From positions 9,543,564 through 9,607,563 of the forward strand of contig CM064545.1 in NCBI GenBank assembly GCA_032716605.1: a stretch of 64,000 bases of DNA, written 5' to 3'. Both the position numbers and the translations under genes were made by a program. Positions 20,975-30,874 of the stretch are shown here, piece by piece. A model generated the notes under the pieces. That model was not told the DNA's origin and did no database searches. It saw nothing but the letters and a program-made list of their open reading frames with translations. Every line of letters starts with the position of its first letter. Positions within the stretch are counted from its first letter, which is position 1. Origin of the DNA: Paralithodes platypus. Lineage: Eukaryota; Arthropoda; Malacostraca; Decapoda; Lithodidae.

Positions 20975-21455
20975 CCACCCTCACCTCACACGCAACGAGT
21001 TAGAGAAACACACCACCATACTCGATAAAGAAAGTGACCCAAGGAGATTAACTATACTCGAAGCTTTATATATCCAAGCCTTACATCCCAACATCAACAA
21101 CCAAACTCTGGACCTTCAGATCCTTCCTTCTGCCAAAAGGCACTTTCCTACAGGACCTAACACCCCCCCTCGCCCCCCGGTGCCCTTGACGCAGCCCCCT
21201 GCGCTACCTCCTTCAGCTTCGCCTTCTGCAGGCGCCACACAACTTAGGCCACGCCCTTCGACACGCAGCCAATCAGCTTCGACCCCACCTACCGACCACC
21301 ATCCCGCATCCAGTGGGCATGCGTGAAGCGGTTCCCCACTTTCTCTTTCCCAAATTACCCCTCCACCAATAGTAGACTTTTGCCCCTTGCTTTTCGCCTC
21401 CTCTGATCCTCCACCCTCTATATATACCCTTCCTGTTTACCTTTTATATCATTCC

Positions 21456-21502
21456 ATCCTTACTTGATAATGCTGGTTGTCCAGTGAAACGCGTCGTATA
21501 TC
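21456..21502 (+). ncRNA. Hammerhead-like motif, PLE-2 3' pseudo-LTR
   Basis: Same hairpin as the 18,642 copy, ending TGAAACGCGTCG, followed by the start of a PLE frame at 21,541. Confidence 0.4.
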
Positions 21503-21540
21503 CTGTATCATCATTTACATTTATGTAACCCTGTACCACC

Positions 21541-21669
21541 ATGAATTTTGCTCATCTCCTTCATCTACTTCCTGCCACCCAGCGAAAACTCATCAGAGAC
21601 CTGGAAACTTTGAATAATAAAATTTCCAACGCAGAAATTGCCATTTCTTTCAACCTCGTATATATTAAA

Positions 21670-21670
<1 letters not shown>
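21541..21670 (+). pseudogene. PLE N-terminal fragment after 3' pseudo-LTR
   Basis: Repeats the first 44 codons of the PLE-2 protein and is cut by (AT)n. This is the expected end of the pseudo-LTR and is not a gene. Confidence 0.75.

Positions 21671-21727
<57 letters not shown>
21671..21727. repeat. (AT)n microsatellite
   Basis: TA array between the PLE-2 end and an antisense SINE. Confidence 0.9.
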
Positions 21728-21728
<1 letters not shown>

Positions 21729-21730
<2 letters not shown>

Positions 21731-21840
21731 CAGTGATAGCCGGACTCAAACCAACGACAGTTAGGACCAGTGTCCATGCTTTCATCCACTATACCACGGA
21801 AAGATATAGGATACATAACCTTTTCCTATTTATATAAACC
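21729..21840 (-). mobile_element. tRNA-derived SINE, antisense
   Basis: The reverse complement reads ATAAATAGGAAAA, then CCGTGGTATAGTGGATGAAA, then GGTTTGAGTCCGGCTATCAC. This is the same head as the SINE at 22,490-22,745, and the tRNA-like part recurs at 25,233-25,292. Confidence 0.65.
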
Positions 21841-22042
21841 CTTTCAAGCTCCAATATGTGTTTATGTTATGTTTCTGGTTACTATTAGACGATTTTATTC
21901 AGCTTAGTAACGGTATATGGAAGTCAGAGGGTCGATTGAGATAGTATTTACCCTTTTAATCCCACAGATACGTCCTAAGCTGCATAAAGTCGTCAAATGA
22001 TAGCCACCATAAACTGCTAACACGCGTCAGAGCTTCAAAGGG

Positions 22043-22477
22043 TTAACCCGTACAGCCCCAGCGACGCATCTGACGCGTTGGCGATGTATGTAACGCACAG
22101 CCCCAGAGACGCGCCTGACGCGTCACCCTAATTGCGCCGACCGTAACCTCAGGTGTAGCCACTCAAGAGGACTCAGATTTGTATGGGAACTGTGTACGTA
22201 TCCCACGCAACCGTGCCGATGGTTGAAAACTCTCAAAATCCATGTGCGTGCGCACGAGCGCGCAATAACCTGTTTTTGGGGGATAATTGCCTTCAATTTT
22301 TTACTCTTGTAAAATCCGTTTTCGGGGACATTTTTTAAGCTTTTTGAGCGGTTTTTCGTGGTTTTTCCTTCATTCCTAACCCATTCGCTATTGTTTCTGG
22401 AATAAAAAACAAAATTGAAAACCGGCCGGGTTCTGGTGCGCAAACATTACAAAACTAGCCGGGTCTACACGGGTTAA
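22043..22477. mobile_element. TTAA-flanked MITE (piggyBac-type)
   Basis: TTAA at both ends (22,043-22,046 and 22,474-22,477), with inverted termini CCCGTACAGCCCC and, from the other side, CCCGTGTAGACCC. The 427-bp interior has no transposase. It contains two imperfect copies of CAGCCCCAGCGACGC...CTGACGCGT near the left end. TTAA duplication with CCC termini is the piggyBac signature. Confidence 0.7.
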
Positions 22478-22489
22478 GAGGAAGGGAAT

Positions 22490-22745
22490 TCCTACTTGGA
22501 GAATATATTTCAATTCATACAGAAGTCGTAGGATCCATATTCCAGGATACCATAGAAGGATTTTTACAAGTACTCTCATGCAACTCAGGATTTCCCTTCT
22601 TCTTAATATAAATAGGAAAATGTTAATTATCCTTTATCACGCCGTGGTGTAGTAGATTAAAGCATGGACACGCGTCCTGACTGTTGGTGGTTCGAGTCTG
22701 GCTGGGAGTATACAAACATTTAGTAGCTCACGTGTATTTGTGAGA
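22490..22745 (+). mobile_element. tRNA-derived SINE
   Basis: Leader with ATAAATAGGAAAA, head CGCCGTGGTGTAGTAGATTA, B box GGTTCGAGTCTGG, 3' end CACGTGTATTTGTGAGATAT, then (AT)n. The preceding 100 bases match the arm sequence at 818-920 in reverse. Confidence 0.65.
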
Positions 22746-22751
22746 TATAAT

Positions 22752-22787
<36 letters not shown>
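22752..22787. repeat. (AT)n microsatellite
   Basis: TA array forming the tail of the preceding SINE. Confidence 0.85.
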
Positions 22788-22793
<6 letters not shown>

Positions 22794-22835
22794 AGTAAAA
22801 CTCGCTAGGAAAATTGAAACAATGGAACACCAAGC

Positions 22836-22864
22836 TTTCGTCTATTCTCTCAAGACATCTTCAG
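22836..22864 (-). ncRNA. Hammerhead-like core
   Basis: The minus strand has CTGAAGA (22,858-22,864), stem GTCT with AGAC closing a short loop, then GAAA (22,836-22,839). CTGANGA plus stem II plus GAAA is the hammerhead catalytic core arrangement, though one unpaired T precedes the stem. Stems I and III were not resolved. Confidence 0.45.
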
Positions 22865-23485
22865 GTAAAACAAGAAAACAGGGGGAGAGTGAGGCTTAAA
22901 TACCCGTCCTAAATCATCTGTGAGCTGCTAACTAGCATATAAATACAAAAAGTGTTGCCATCCTACTGCCTGTTGCCATATTTTTAGGAACATTCTTATT
23001 TTACATACAAAATAAATGTCTTACAAATTATATATACTTATACAGATATGCATGGACATTGAAATATGACTAACAATACAATCTAAGTATACAATTTGAT
23101 ACAAATCAATGAACTTGCAGATCCCTTTCAAACTGTTATCTAACTAATGTAAATATGAAGAAAACATATAGATATACATATAAGTACATATACATACACA
23201 TATACATACATATACACGCATACATTACATACATACAAATACAAATTACATATATAAGACATGAGAGGCACTCAATTCCTGGCAGAAGCCTCTACGAACC
23301 AAGACCACCCACTAAACTACATGGCAACGCACCCACAAACACCAAGAAATATCAAAACAACACCCAGCACACGGTATCACACACAATTATTGTCCTCTCT
23401 CCCTCCCTGCCCACCCCGAACCAACTTCCAAAAGCACATCCATACTCATATCTCTCACCGATCCATCCACTCACTCACAGACAAC

Positions 23486-23850
23486 ACGCAGCTGCATACA
23501 CGACCTCCCGAAATCCATCCTTCCGAATCCTCCCTTCCTCGCGAGGACAGAGTCCACCTGGCCAGGCTGAGATGCGGACACCATCCAGCTCTCCTGAGCT
23601 ATCAGAAGAGACTGGATGACTCCGTTGTCGACGCCTGCCTGGGATGTAACACAGCACCCCATACCATTAAACACATCATAGAAGACTGCATTTCACACAA
23701 CCACTTACGCCAACAACACAATCTACACTCAATGAGAGCTCTGTGGGAAAGCCCGATCGTGGCCATTGGCCTTTCTCAGGGACTCGGGGCTGTTCGGCCA
23801 GGCAGCTTAGGGAACAACAACAACAACAACATATATAAGAACAAAAGCAA
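23486..23850 (+). pseudogene. LINE ORF2 C-terminal fragment
   Basis: The frame includes RVHLARLRCGHHPALLSYQK followed by CLGCNTAPHTIKHIIEDC, a C-terminal Cys/His segment seen at the end of Jockey/I-type LINE polymerases. It runs into (AAC)n at about 23,814. No polymerase motifs remain. Confidence 0.6.
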
Positions 23851-24270
23851 AATGGGAGTCTGCAGAAAGCCGATTGGTCCACACAAGGCAGATCCTTCCC
23901 ACACTCAACCCTAATTATGAGGCCGAATTATAGGCCCAACTCACTAATACTATGGACCCTGGGGACTGACCTTACCAAAATGGTCAGATCAACATAAGGA
24001 AAAAGAAGTCTGTAGAAAGCCGAATGACCCACACCTGTCATATCCACCTCACAACTAAACAGTATATAAATAAACACACATATGCATACATACACCTACA
24101 TACACACACACTCATATATACATAATTAAACGTACAGATATACAATAATTAGTATAAACACAAAATACATAGTGATCATACCTCATGTGTATAGTATTAA
24201 TTAATAGTATCAATTTTCCTAGCGAGTTTTACTACATAATTTGATCACACGTATTTGTGATTTTACCTCC

Positions 24271-24271
<1 letters not shown>

Positions 24272-24342
<71 letters not shown>
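24272..24342. repeat. (AT)n microsatellite
   Basis: TA array bounding the 5' end of a truncated LINE-B copy. Confidence 0.9.
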
Positions 24343-24344
<2 letters not shown>

Positions 24345-24346
<2 letters not shown>

Positions 24347-25100
24347 TTTTCCAGAAGGCCCCAGCCAGCATCCCTCAAGAACAAACATAATGAAGCCAAA
24401 CAACCCTTAACTTCTGATCTAACTACTATTTCCAATTGGGGCAGAGAAAACCTTGTTGCCATCAATGCTTCTATAACCCAATTTCTTCATCTTACTACCC
24501 GTCGGGAACTCCCAGAGGACTATCCCTTATACTTCAACAATACAAAAAGCAATCATTCATCTTCTCTCAATATTCTTGGTGTCTCTTTTTCTTCTGCTCT
24601 CTCTCTTGACCATATTACCACTCTAGGTAAAGCAGCCTCCCAGAAGCTAGGTGTGCTCAACCGAGTCAAGGGGTTGTTTACCCCTGCACAGCTTCTTGCT
24701 CTGTACAGGGACACAGTCGTCATTGTATTGAGTATTGTTCACATGTGTGGGGAAGATCTCTCTCTCTCTCTATGTTATCGCTACTACAATAATCAGTGTT
24801 CCTCAGAGCTCTCCCAGTGTATACCACCTCCTCCCGTCTTGCAACACAATCCAACCCCTAATCTGTGCAATTTTCTAACCCAAGAGTGAAACTCTGTTTT
24901 TTCTATTCAACAGCTGAGCTCTGGGACTCTCTCACAGAATCAGTCTTTCCCTCTTCCTATAACATCATTTGCTTCAAACTGTGTGTGTCCAGGAATATTG
25001 GCTCAAAAGTCCCTTGATTTTGGCCCTGTAACTCTTTCAACTTTGCGGGAGGCACTCGCTACAGGCAATTCTGTCCTCACGCACATAGAAAACAAAAAAA
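24345..25100 (+). mobile_element. LINE-B copy 1, truncated and deleted
   Basis: Covers only the region after the polymerase palm (ATISNWGRENLV, HITTLGKAASQKLGVLNRVK). It has an internal deletion near 24,735 compared with copies 2 and 3. The 3' end is A-rich and followed by (AT)n. Several stops. Confidence 0.65.
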
Positions 25101-25122
25101 ATATATACTGTATATATATACC

Positions 25123-25178
<56 letters not shown>

Positions 25179-25400
25179 ACTGTATATTATATATATAATA
25201 TATACAGTATATATATATATATTTTTATACAATATAGAGCGTGGACACTGGTCCTAACTGTCGTTGGTTTGAGTCCGGCTATCACTGATTATATATATAT
25301 ATATATATATATATATAGGATATATACAGTATATATATATATATACCGGTATATATATATATCTATATATACAGTATATCCTGTACATAGGATATATTTA
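25100..25400. repeat. (AT)n arrays with a SINE head
   Basis: TA arrays interrupted by TACTGTATA and ACCGGT, with a tRNA-like SINE fragment at about 25,233-25,292 (GGTTTGAGTCCGGCTATCAC). Confidence 0.7.
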
Positions 25401-25404
25401 TATT

Positions 25405-27724
25405 TTTTTTTTATGTGAATGAGGGAGGCAAAAGGCATAACTGCCTGGAACGAGCACCTCCCTCAGATTTGAAAGAGTGACAGGGCCAAATCAAGGAACG
25501 TTCGAGCTAAAATGCCTGGACACACGGAATTTGAAGCAATTTAAGTCATAGGAAGAGGGAATGACTGATTCTGGAAGAGAGTTCCAGAGCTAAGCAGTTG
25601 AATAGAAGAAAGTCTGATAATAGCGTTTCACTCTTGGGTTGGATAGTTGCACAGAGTAGGGGTGGGATTGTGTTGCAAGACAGGTACTATGTACCCTACG
25701 TAGAGGAGGTGGTATACACTGGGAAAGCTCTGAGGAATACTGATAATTGTAGTAGCGATAGAATAGCGAGAGAGATGCAACATTGCGGTGAAAAGAGAGA
25801 GATTGCAGAGAATTGGTGAGTGGACGGGAGTTAATGATATGAAATGCTTTCCTTTCTACTTTGTCTAGGAGTGCGTCGTGAGGGGATCCTCCCCACACAT
25901 GTGAACAAAATTCAATACAAGGACGCACTGTGCCCCTGTTCAGAGCAAGAAGCTGCGCAGGGGTAAGGAACCCCTTGAGGCGGTTAAGCACACCCAGCTT
26001 CTGGGAGGCTGTCTTAGTGAGACTGGTAATATGGTCTTTCCAAGTGAGAGCAAAAGAAAACGAGAAACCAAGAACATAGAGAGAAGATGCAGGGTTGATT
26101 TTTGTATTGTTGAAGAATAAGAGATAGTCCTCTGGAGGTTCCTGACGGGTAGTAAGATGGATAAATTGAGTTTTGGAAGCACTAAATGCAACAAGGTTTT
26201 CTCTACCCCAATTGGAAATAGTAGCTAGATCAGAAGATAAGTATTTTATGGCTTCATTAAGTTTGCTTTTGAGGGACTGCTGGCTGGGGCGTTCTGGAAA
26301 ACTAATTGAGTGGTGTAAGGTAGAGTCGTCTGCATATGAATGGATGGGACTGGAGGTACAGTTGAGAAGATCATTTATGAAAATTAGAAGGAGAATAGGA
26401 GATAGGACAGAACCCTGAGGAACACCAGAGTTGATAGGATGAGGAAATGAGCGAAGGCCATCCACAACGGCAGCTATGGAGCGGCCGGAAAGTAGATTAG
26501 AGACAAAGGCACAGATGGAGCTACAGATATCGAAGGAGGGCAGTTTGTAATTTAAAGATTTGTGCCAGACTCTATCGAAGGCCTTCGATATGTCTAGTGC
26601 AACAGAAAAAGTCTCACCGAAGTCCCGAAAGTTGGATGACCAAGAGTTAGTATGATATGAAAGAAGATCACCAGTAAAGTGACCCTTAAGGAAGCCATAC
26701 TGGCGATCTGAGAGCAGATTATAATAGAAATGCTTAAGAAATTTGGAAGCAAGAATAGTTTCAAAAACTTTAGAAATACAAGAGATGATACCAATTGGAT
26801 GATAGTTGGAGGGTTGAGAGCGGTCACCCTTCTTTGGGACAGGTTGAATGAGAGCAAACTTCCAGCAAGAAGGAAAGACGTTAGAAGAGAGACAGAGACA
26901 AAAGAGTTTTCCTAGGCAGGGTGTCAGCACGGAAGCACAGTTTTAAGTACAACAGGAGGAACACCGTCTGCCGGACCGTACGCCTTCTTAGTATTAAGCC
27001 CAGAGAGGGTAGAAAATACATCTTTAGAAGAGATTAGAATATTAGGCATAAGTAGGAGAGAGGGGGGTGGAGAGGGAGGAAGGTAGAGTTTCTAGCAAAA
27101 GTTTGAGCAAAGAGTTCAGCTTTGTCAGAGGAAGAAGTGATGGTTGTGCCATCAGAGTGGAAAAGAAGAGGGAAAGACGAGGAAGAAAAGTTGTTGGAGA
27201 TTTTTTTGGCTAGATGCCAGAAAGCTTGGGAAGAGCTAGAGTTTTATAGTTCAGTGTATATATTGTTGATGAAAGAGTGCTTGGCAAGTCGAAGAACAGA
27301 TTTGGCTTGATTCAGGGCAGAAACATAGAAAGAATGAGATTCTTGAGTTTTAAGGCATCGGTACCGTTTGAATGCTTCATCCTTGTTGTGGACAGCAGTA
27401 GAACAAGCGTGAGTAAACTAAGATTTGTTTGCATTAGACAGAGAGAAAGAAATTGGAATGTACGCTTTTATGCCCGAGAGGATTACTTCGGTAATACGTT
27501 CAGCACTCATCGGATGGCCGTACTGAAGAGATAGCACAGGTGACAGAGATAAGTTTATGGTCTGAGGAGTCCAAAGGAGAGAAAAGATTGACAGTATAAA
27601 AAGAAGGGTTAGAAGTCAGAAATAAGTCAAGAATGTTGGACCGATCTCCGAAGCGATCTGGGATACGGGTGGGTTGCTGGATCAGCTGCTCTAGGTCATT
27701 TATGATAGAACATACGTAGCCTTG

Positions 27725-27725
<1 letters not shown>
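25405..27725 (-). mobile_element. LINE-B copy 2, 5' truncated
   Basis: Minus-strand LINE running from the APE endonuclease end (27,700 downward: [23 protein letters not shown]) through reverse transcriptase to an A-rich 3' tail at about 25,405. Truncated at an (AT)n array at 27,728. The endonuclease-linker part carries frame breaks, while the polymerase part is open. Confidence 0.75.
25590..26930 (-). pseudogene. LINE-B reverse transcriptase
   Basis: A 446-codon open segment: KGDRSQPSNYHPIGIISCIS, SVALDISKAFDRVWHKSL (motif A), INSGVPQGSVLSPILLLIFIN, HSYADDSTLHH (motif C), then FSASKTQF, LGVLNRLKGF and IEFCSHVWGG. Catalytic Asp residues are intact. It is a Jockey/CR1-group polymerase distinct from LINE-A. 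The fragment lacks its endonuclease in frame. Confidence 0.75.

Positions 27726-27727
<2 letters not shown>

Positions 27728-27786
<59 letters not shown>
27728..27786. repeat. (AT)n microsatellite
   Basis: TA array at the truncated 5' end of LINE-B copy 2. Confidence 0.9.
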
Positions 27787-27788
<2 letters not shown>

Positions 27789-28270
27789 GGTATATATTTA
27801 TTTATTTATGTATTTGTATATATATTTATATAATCAGTGATAGCCTCAACTATTTTCCTATCTCACATCAATGACCTGTCTGTAACTCATAACCATATTC
27901 ACTCCTTTGCACTCAACATTTCATAGATCTTTCACATTTAACACAGCATTTACAAAATTGAACATAGAAGACTCACAACCAAACACTGTAGCTTCTGTTA
28001 ACCTAGCAGCTGCATGATCTTGATTTGAATAGCTCGCCGTGGTGTTAGGAATCTACCGAAAAGCCGACCCTTGCAAAATGTAATAAAATCTACATCAGCG
28101 TGTTGGCATCACCCCCCGCATCCCACGGCGAATGATTTTTGCACACAAATGATGTGGGTGTGTTGTGGTTATGGTCGGGGGTTGCATGGTTGGTGCGAAA
28201 GGCACCTCTATCAGTTGGCTTGTGAGTGAAAAAGGAAGTTGGAGAGAGGGGAGAAATTATATAACATGTT
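27787..28270. other. Unassigned sequence
   Basis: A short frame near 27,845-27,925 (FLSHINDLSVTHNHIHSF) looks like a degraded LINE polymerase piece. CGCCGTGG near 28,030 and CCACGGCG near 28,125 form a small inverted pair. Otherwise nothing recognised. Confidence 0.35.
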
Positions 28271-28276
28271 TATATC

Positions 28277-29297
28277 TCCCAGGGTTCTGTCCTATCTCCT
28301 ATTCTCTTTCTAATGTTCATAAATTATCTTCTCAACTGTACATCCAGTCCCATCCATTCATATGCTGACGACTCTACCTTACACCACTCAATTAGTTTTC
28401 CCGAACGCCCCAGCTAGCAGTCCCTCAAAAGTAAAGGTAATGAAGTCATAAAATGCTTATCTTTTGATCTAGCTACTATTTCCAATTGGGGTAGAGAAAA
28501 CCTTGTTGCATTTAATGCTTCCAAAACTCAATTAATCCATCTTTCTACCCGTCAGGAACCTCCAGAGGACTATCGCTTATTCTTCAACAATACAATAATC
28601 AACCCTTCATCTTCTCTCAATGTTCTCGGTGTGTCTTTTTCTTCTGCTCTCACTTGGAAAGACCATATTACCAGTCTCGCTAAGGTAGCCTCCCAGAAGC
28701 TGAGTGTGCTCAACCGCCTCAAGGGGTTCTTTACCCCTGCACAGCTTCTTGCTCTGTACAGGGGAACAGTGCGTCCTTGTATTGAGTATTGTTCACATGT
28801 GTGGGGAGGATCCTCTCATACCGCACTCCTAGATAAAGTTGAAAGGAAAGCCTTTCGTATCATTAACTCCTGTCCACTCACCAACTCTCTGCAATCTCTC
28901 TCTCTTCGCCGCAATGTTGCATCTCTCTCGCTATTCTATCGCTACTACAATAATCAGTATTCCTCAGAGCTTTCCCAGTGTATACCACCTCCTCTACGTA
29001 GGGTACGTAGTATCCGTCTTGAAACACAATCCCACCCCTACTCTGTGCAACTCTCTAACCCAAGAGTGAAACGCTATCTCAGACTTTCTTCTATTTAACT
29101 GCTGAACTCTGAAACTCTCTCCCAGAATCAGTCTTTCTCTCTTCCTATGACTTAAATTGCTTCAAACTCTGTGTGTCCAGGCATTTTAGCTCGAACGTCC
29201 CTTGATTTCGGCCCTGTCACTCTTTGAAATGTGGGGGAGTCACTCGCTGCAGGCAGTTATGCGTTTTGTCTCCCTCATTCATATAGAACAAAAAATA
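28277..29297 (+). mobile_element. LINE-B copy 3, 5' truncated
   Basis: Begins inside the polymerase at the PQGSVLSPI motif and reads through a Tyr-Ala-Asp-Asp motif region. A 155-codon open tail follows (LTWKDHITSLAKVASQKLSV, IEYCSHVWGG) to an A-rich end at about 29,297. Upstream stops make it non-functional. Confidence 0.7.
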
Positions 29298-29504
29298 CAA
29301 TAATATTACTGCACCACATGACACATGACAGCATATGTGAAGAATTGGGATCCAGAAGTTAGGTTTAGATAAACAATACAGTACATAAAGCCATAAGGTA
29401 AGGTATAAGCAAGTCACAAGTGAGTGTTGGTGGAATGGAAGGAGGAATTTCTTCCCTTCCTCCCCTTATTTATCGATCATGCTTGCAAACAGCCGCGCTC
29501 ACTC

Positions 29505-30870
29505 CTGGGTCTTGGCTTTACTCCCTCGTATAAATATATAATTATGGAAAATGTTGAACACCACCACACCTCCTACAAGGCTGATCTTCTTTTCCTCACC
29601 GAGACTCGGGTGTCTGGCACACATTTTTAACTTCCAAACTACCCTCCTTCGGTTTATATCCCTCTATCTTTGCCTTTGTCTATTGTGATTGACATATTTA
29701 AAGCCGTCGACAGAGTCTGTCACAAATCTCTAATTTTCAAACTACCCTCCTTTGATTTCTACCCCTGTATCTGTGCCTCTGTCTCTATTTTCTTTTCTGG
29801 TCGTTCCATAGCTGCAGTTGTGGACGGCTATCCCTCACTTCCTCAACCTATTAACTCCAGTGTTCCTCAGGGTTCTGTTGTGTCTCCATTTATCTTCCTA
29901 ATATTCATCAATGGTCTTCTCAACTGTACCTCTACTACTAGCCCTATTCATTCATATGCTGCCGACTCTATCTTACATTATTCAACCAGTTTTTCACAAC
30001 GTCCCATCACGCAATCACTTCAAAACGTATGTGCCGAGGTCATAGCATGTCTATCTTCTGTCCTATCAATTATTTCTGATTTGGTCAAAGAGAATCTAGC
30101 TACTTTCACTGCCTCCAAGATCCAATTTCTCCTATCTACCCTTCGCAATCTTCCAGAAGACTGTCACCTACTCTTCAACAATACGCAAATCAACCTTTCA
30201 TTTAATTTCAATATTATTGGTGTACATTTTTCATCAGACCTTTCTTGGAAAGATCATATTAATACACTTGCTAAAACAGCTTCCCAAAAGTTAGGTGTGC
30301 CTAATCGTCTCCGTGGGTTCTTCACCCCTGCACAGCTTCTTGCTCTGTATCGGGGAACAGTGCGCTCCTGTATTGAGTATTGTTCGCATGTGTGGGGAGG
30401 CTCCATCCATACCGTACTTCTCGAAATATTTGAGTCCACAGCATTTCGTCACATCAACTTACTTCCTCTTCTAGTTCCCTACAATCTCTTTCTACACACC
30501 GCAATGTTGCATCTCTTTCAGTCTAATATCACTATTACAACAAACACTGTTCTTCAGAGCGCTCTCAGTGGATACTCCCTCACTTGCGGCGAGTGCGAGA
30601 CACCTGCCTTTCGACACAGTCCCATTCCTATTCTGTCCAGCTCTCCAACCCAAGAATTGGCAAATTTACTCAACAAGTGAACTATGGAACTCTCTCCCTC
30701 AAACAATCTTTCCTTCATCCTATGACTTAAACTGCTTTAAACTACAAGTGTCCAGGCATTTTGAACCCCACGTCTCTTAAATTTGGCCCTGTCACCCTTT
30801 TGACTTTGGGGGAGACAATTGTTACAGGCAACCTGCCTTTTGTCTCCTTCATACAGATAAGAAAATAAAA
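29505..30870 (+). mobile_element. LINE-B copy 4, internally deleted and diverged
   Basis: An endonuclease start-like segment (VEHHHTSYKADLLFLTETRV, 29,545-29,620) is joined almost directly to the polymerase (VIDIFKAVDRVCHKSLIFKL, SVPQGSVVSPFIFLIFIN, then SYAADS in place of YADDS). The 336-codon frame at 29,670-30,680 is open, but the second catalytic Asp is replaced and about 2 kb of the gene is missing. More diverged than the other copies. Confidence 0.65.
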
Positions 30871-30874
30871 ATAC

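Larger units (their letters stand above)
18604..21670 (+). mobile_element. Penelope-like element PLE-2
   Basis: Plus-strand PLE of the same family as PLE-1. Its 5' pseudo-LTR is truncated, starting at TATACCCTTCCTG. The 3' pseudo-LTR (about 20,935-21,670) runs through the GIY-YIG end, the hammerhead-like motif and the next N-terminal start, then into (AT)n at 21,671. Confidence 0.85.
22791..24236. mobile_element. 1.45-kb element with perfect 27-bp inverted repeats
   Basis: 22,791-22,817 and 24,210-24,236 are exact reverse complements over 27 bases (core AAACTCGCTAGGAAAATT). Just inside the left end the minus strand holds a hammerhead-like motif. The interior includes CATA-rich simple sequence and a LINE ORF2 tail (23,486-23,850). 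Class uncertain: a DNA transposon remnant, or opposed PLE pseudo-LTR ends. Confidence 0.6.
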
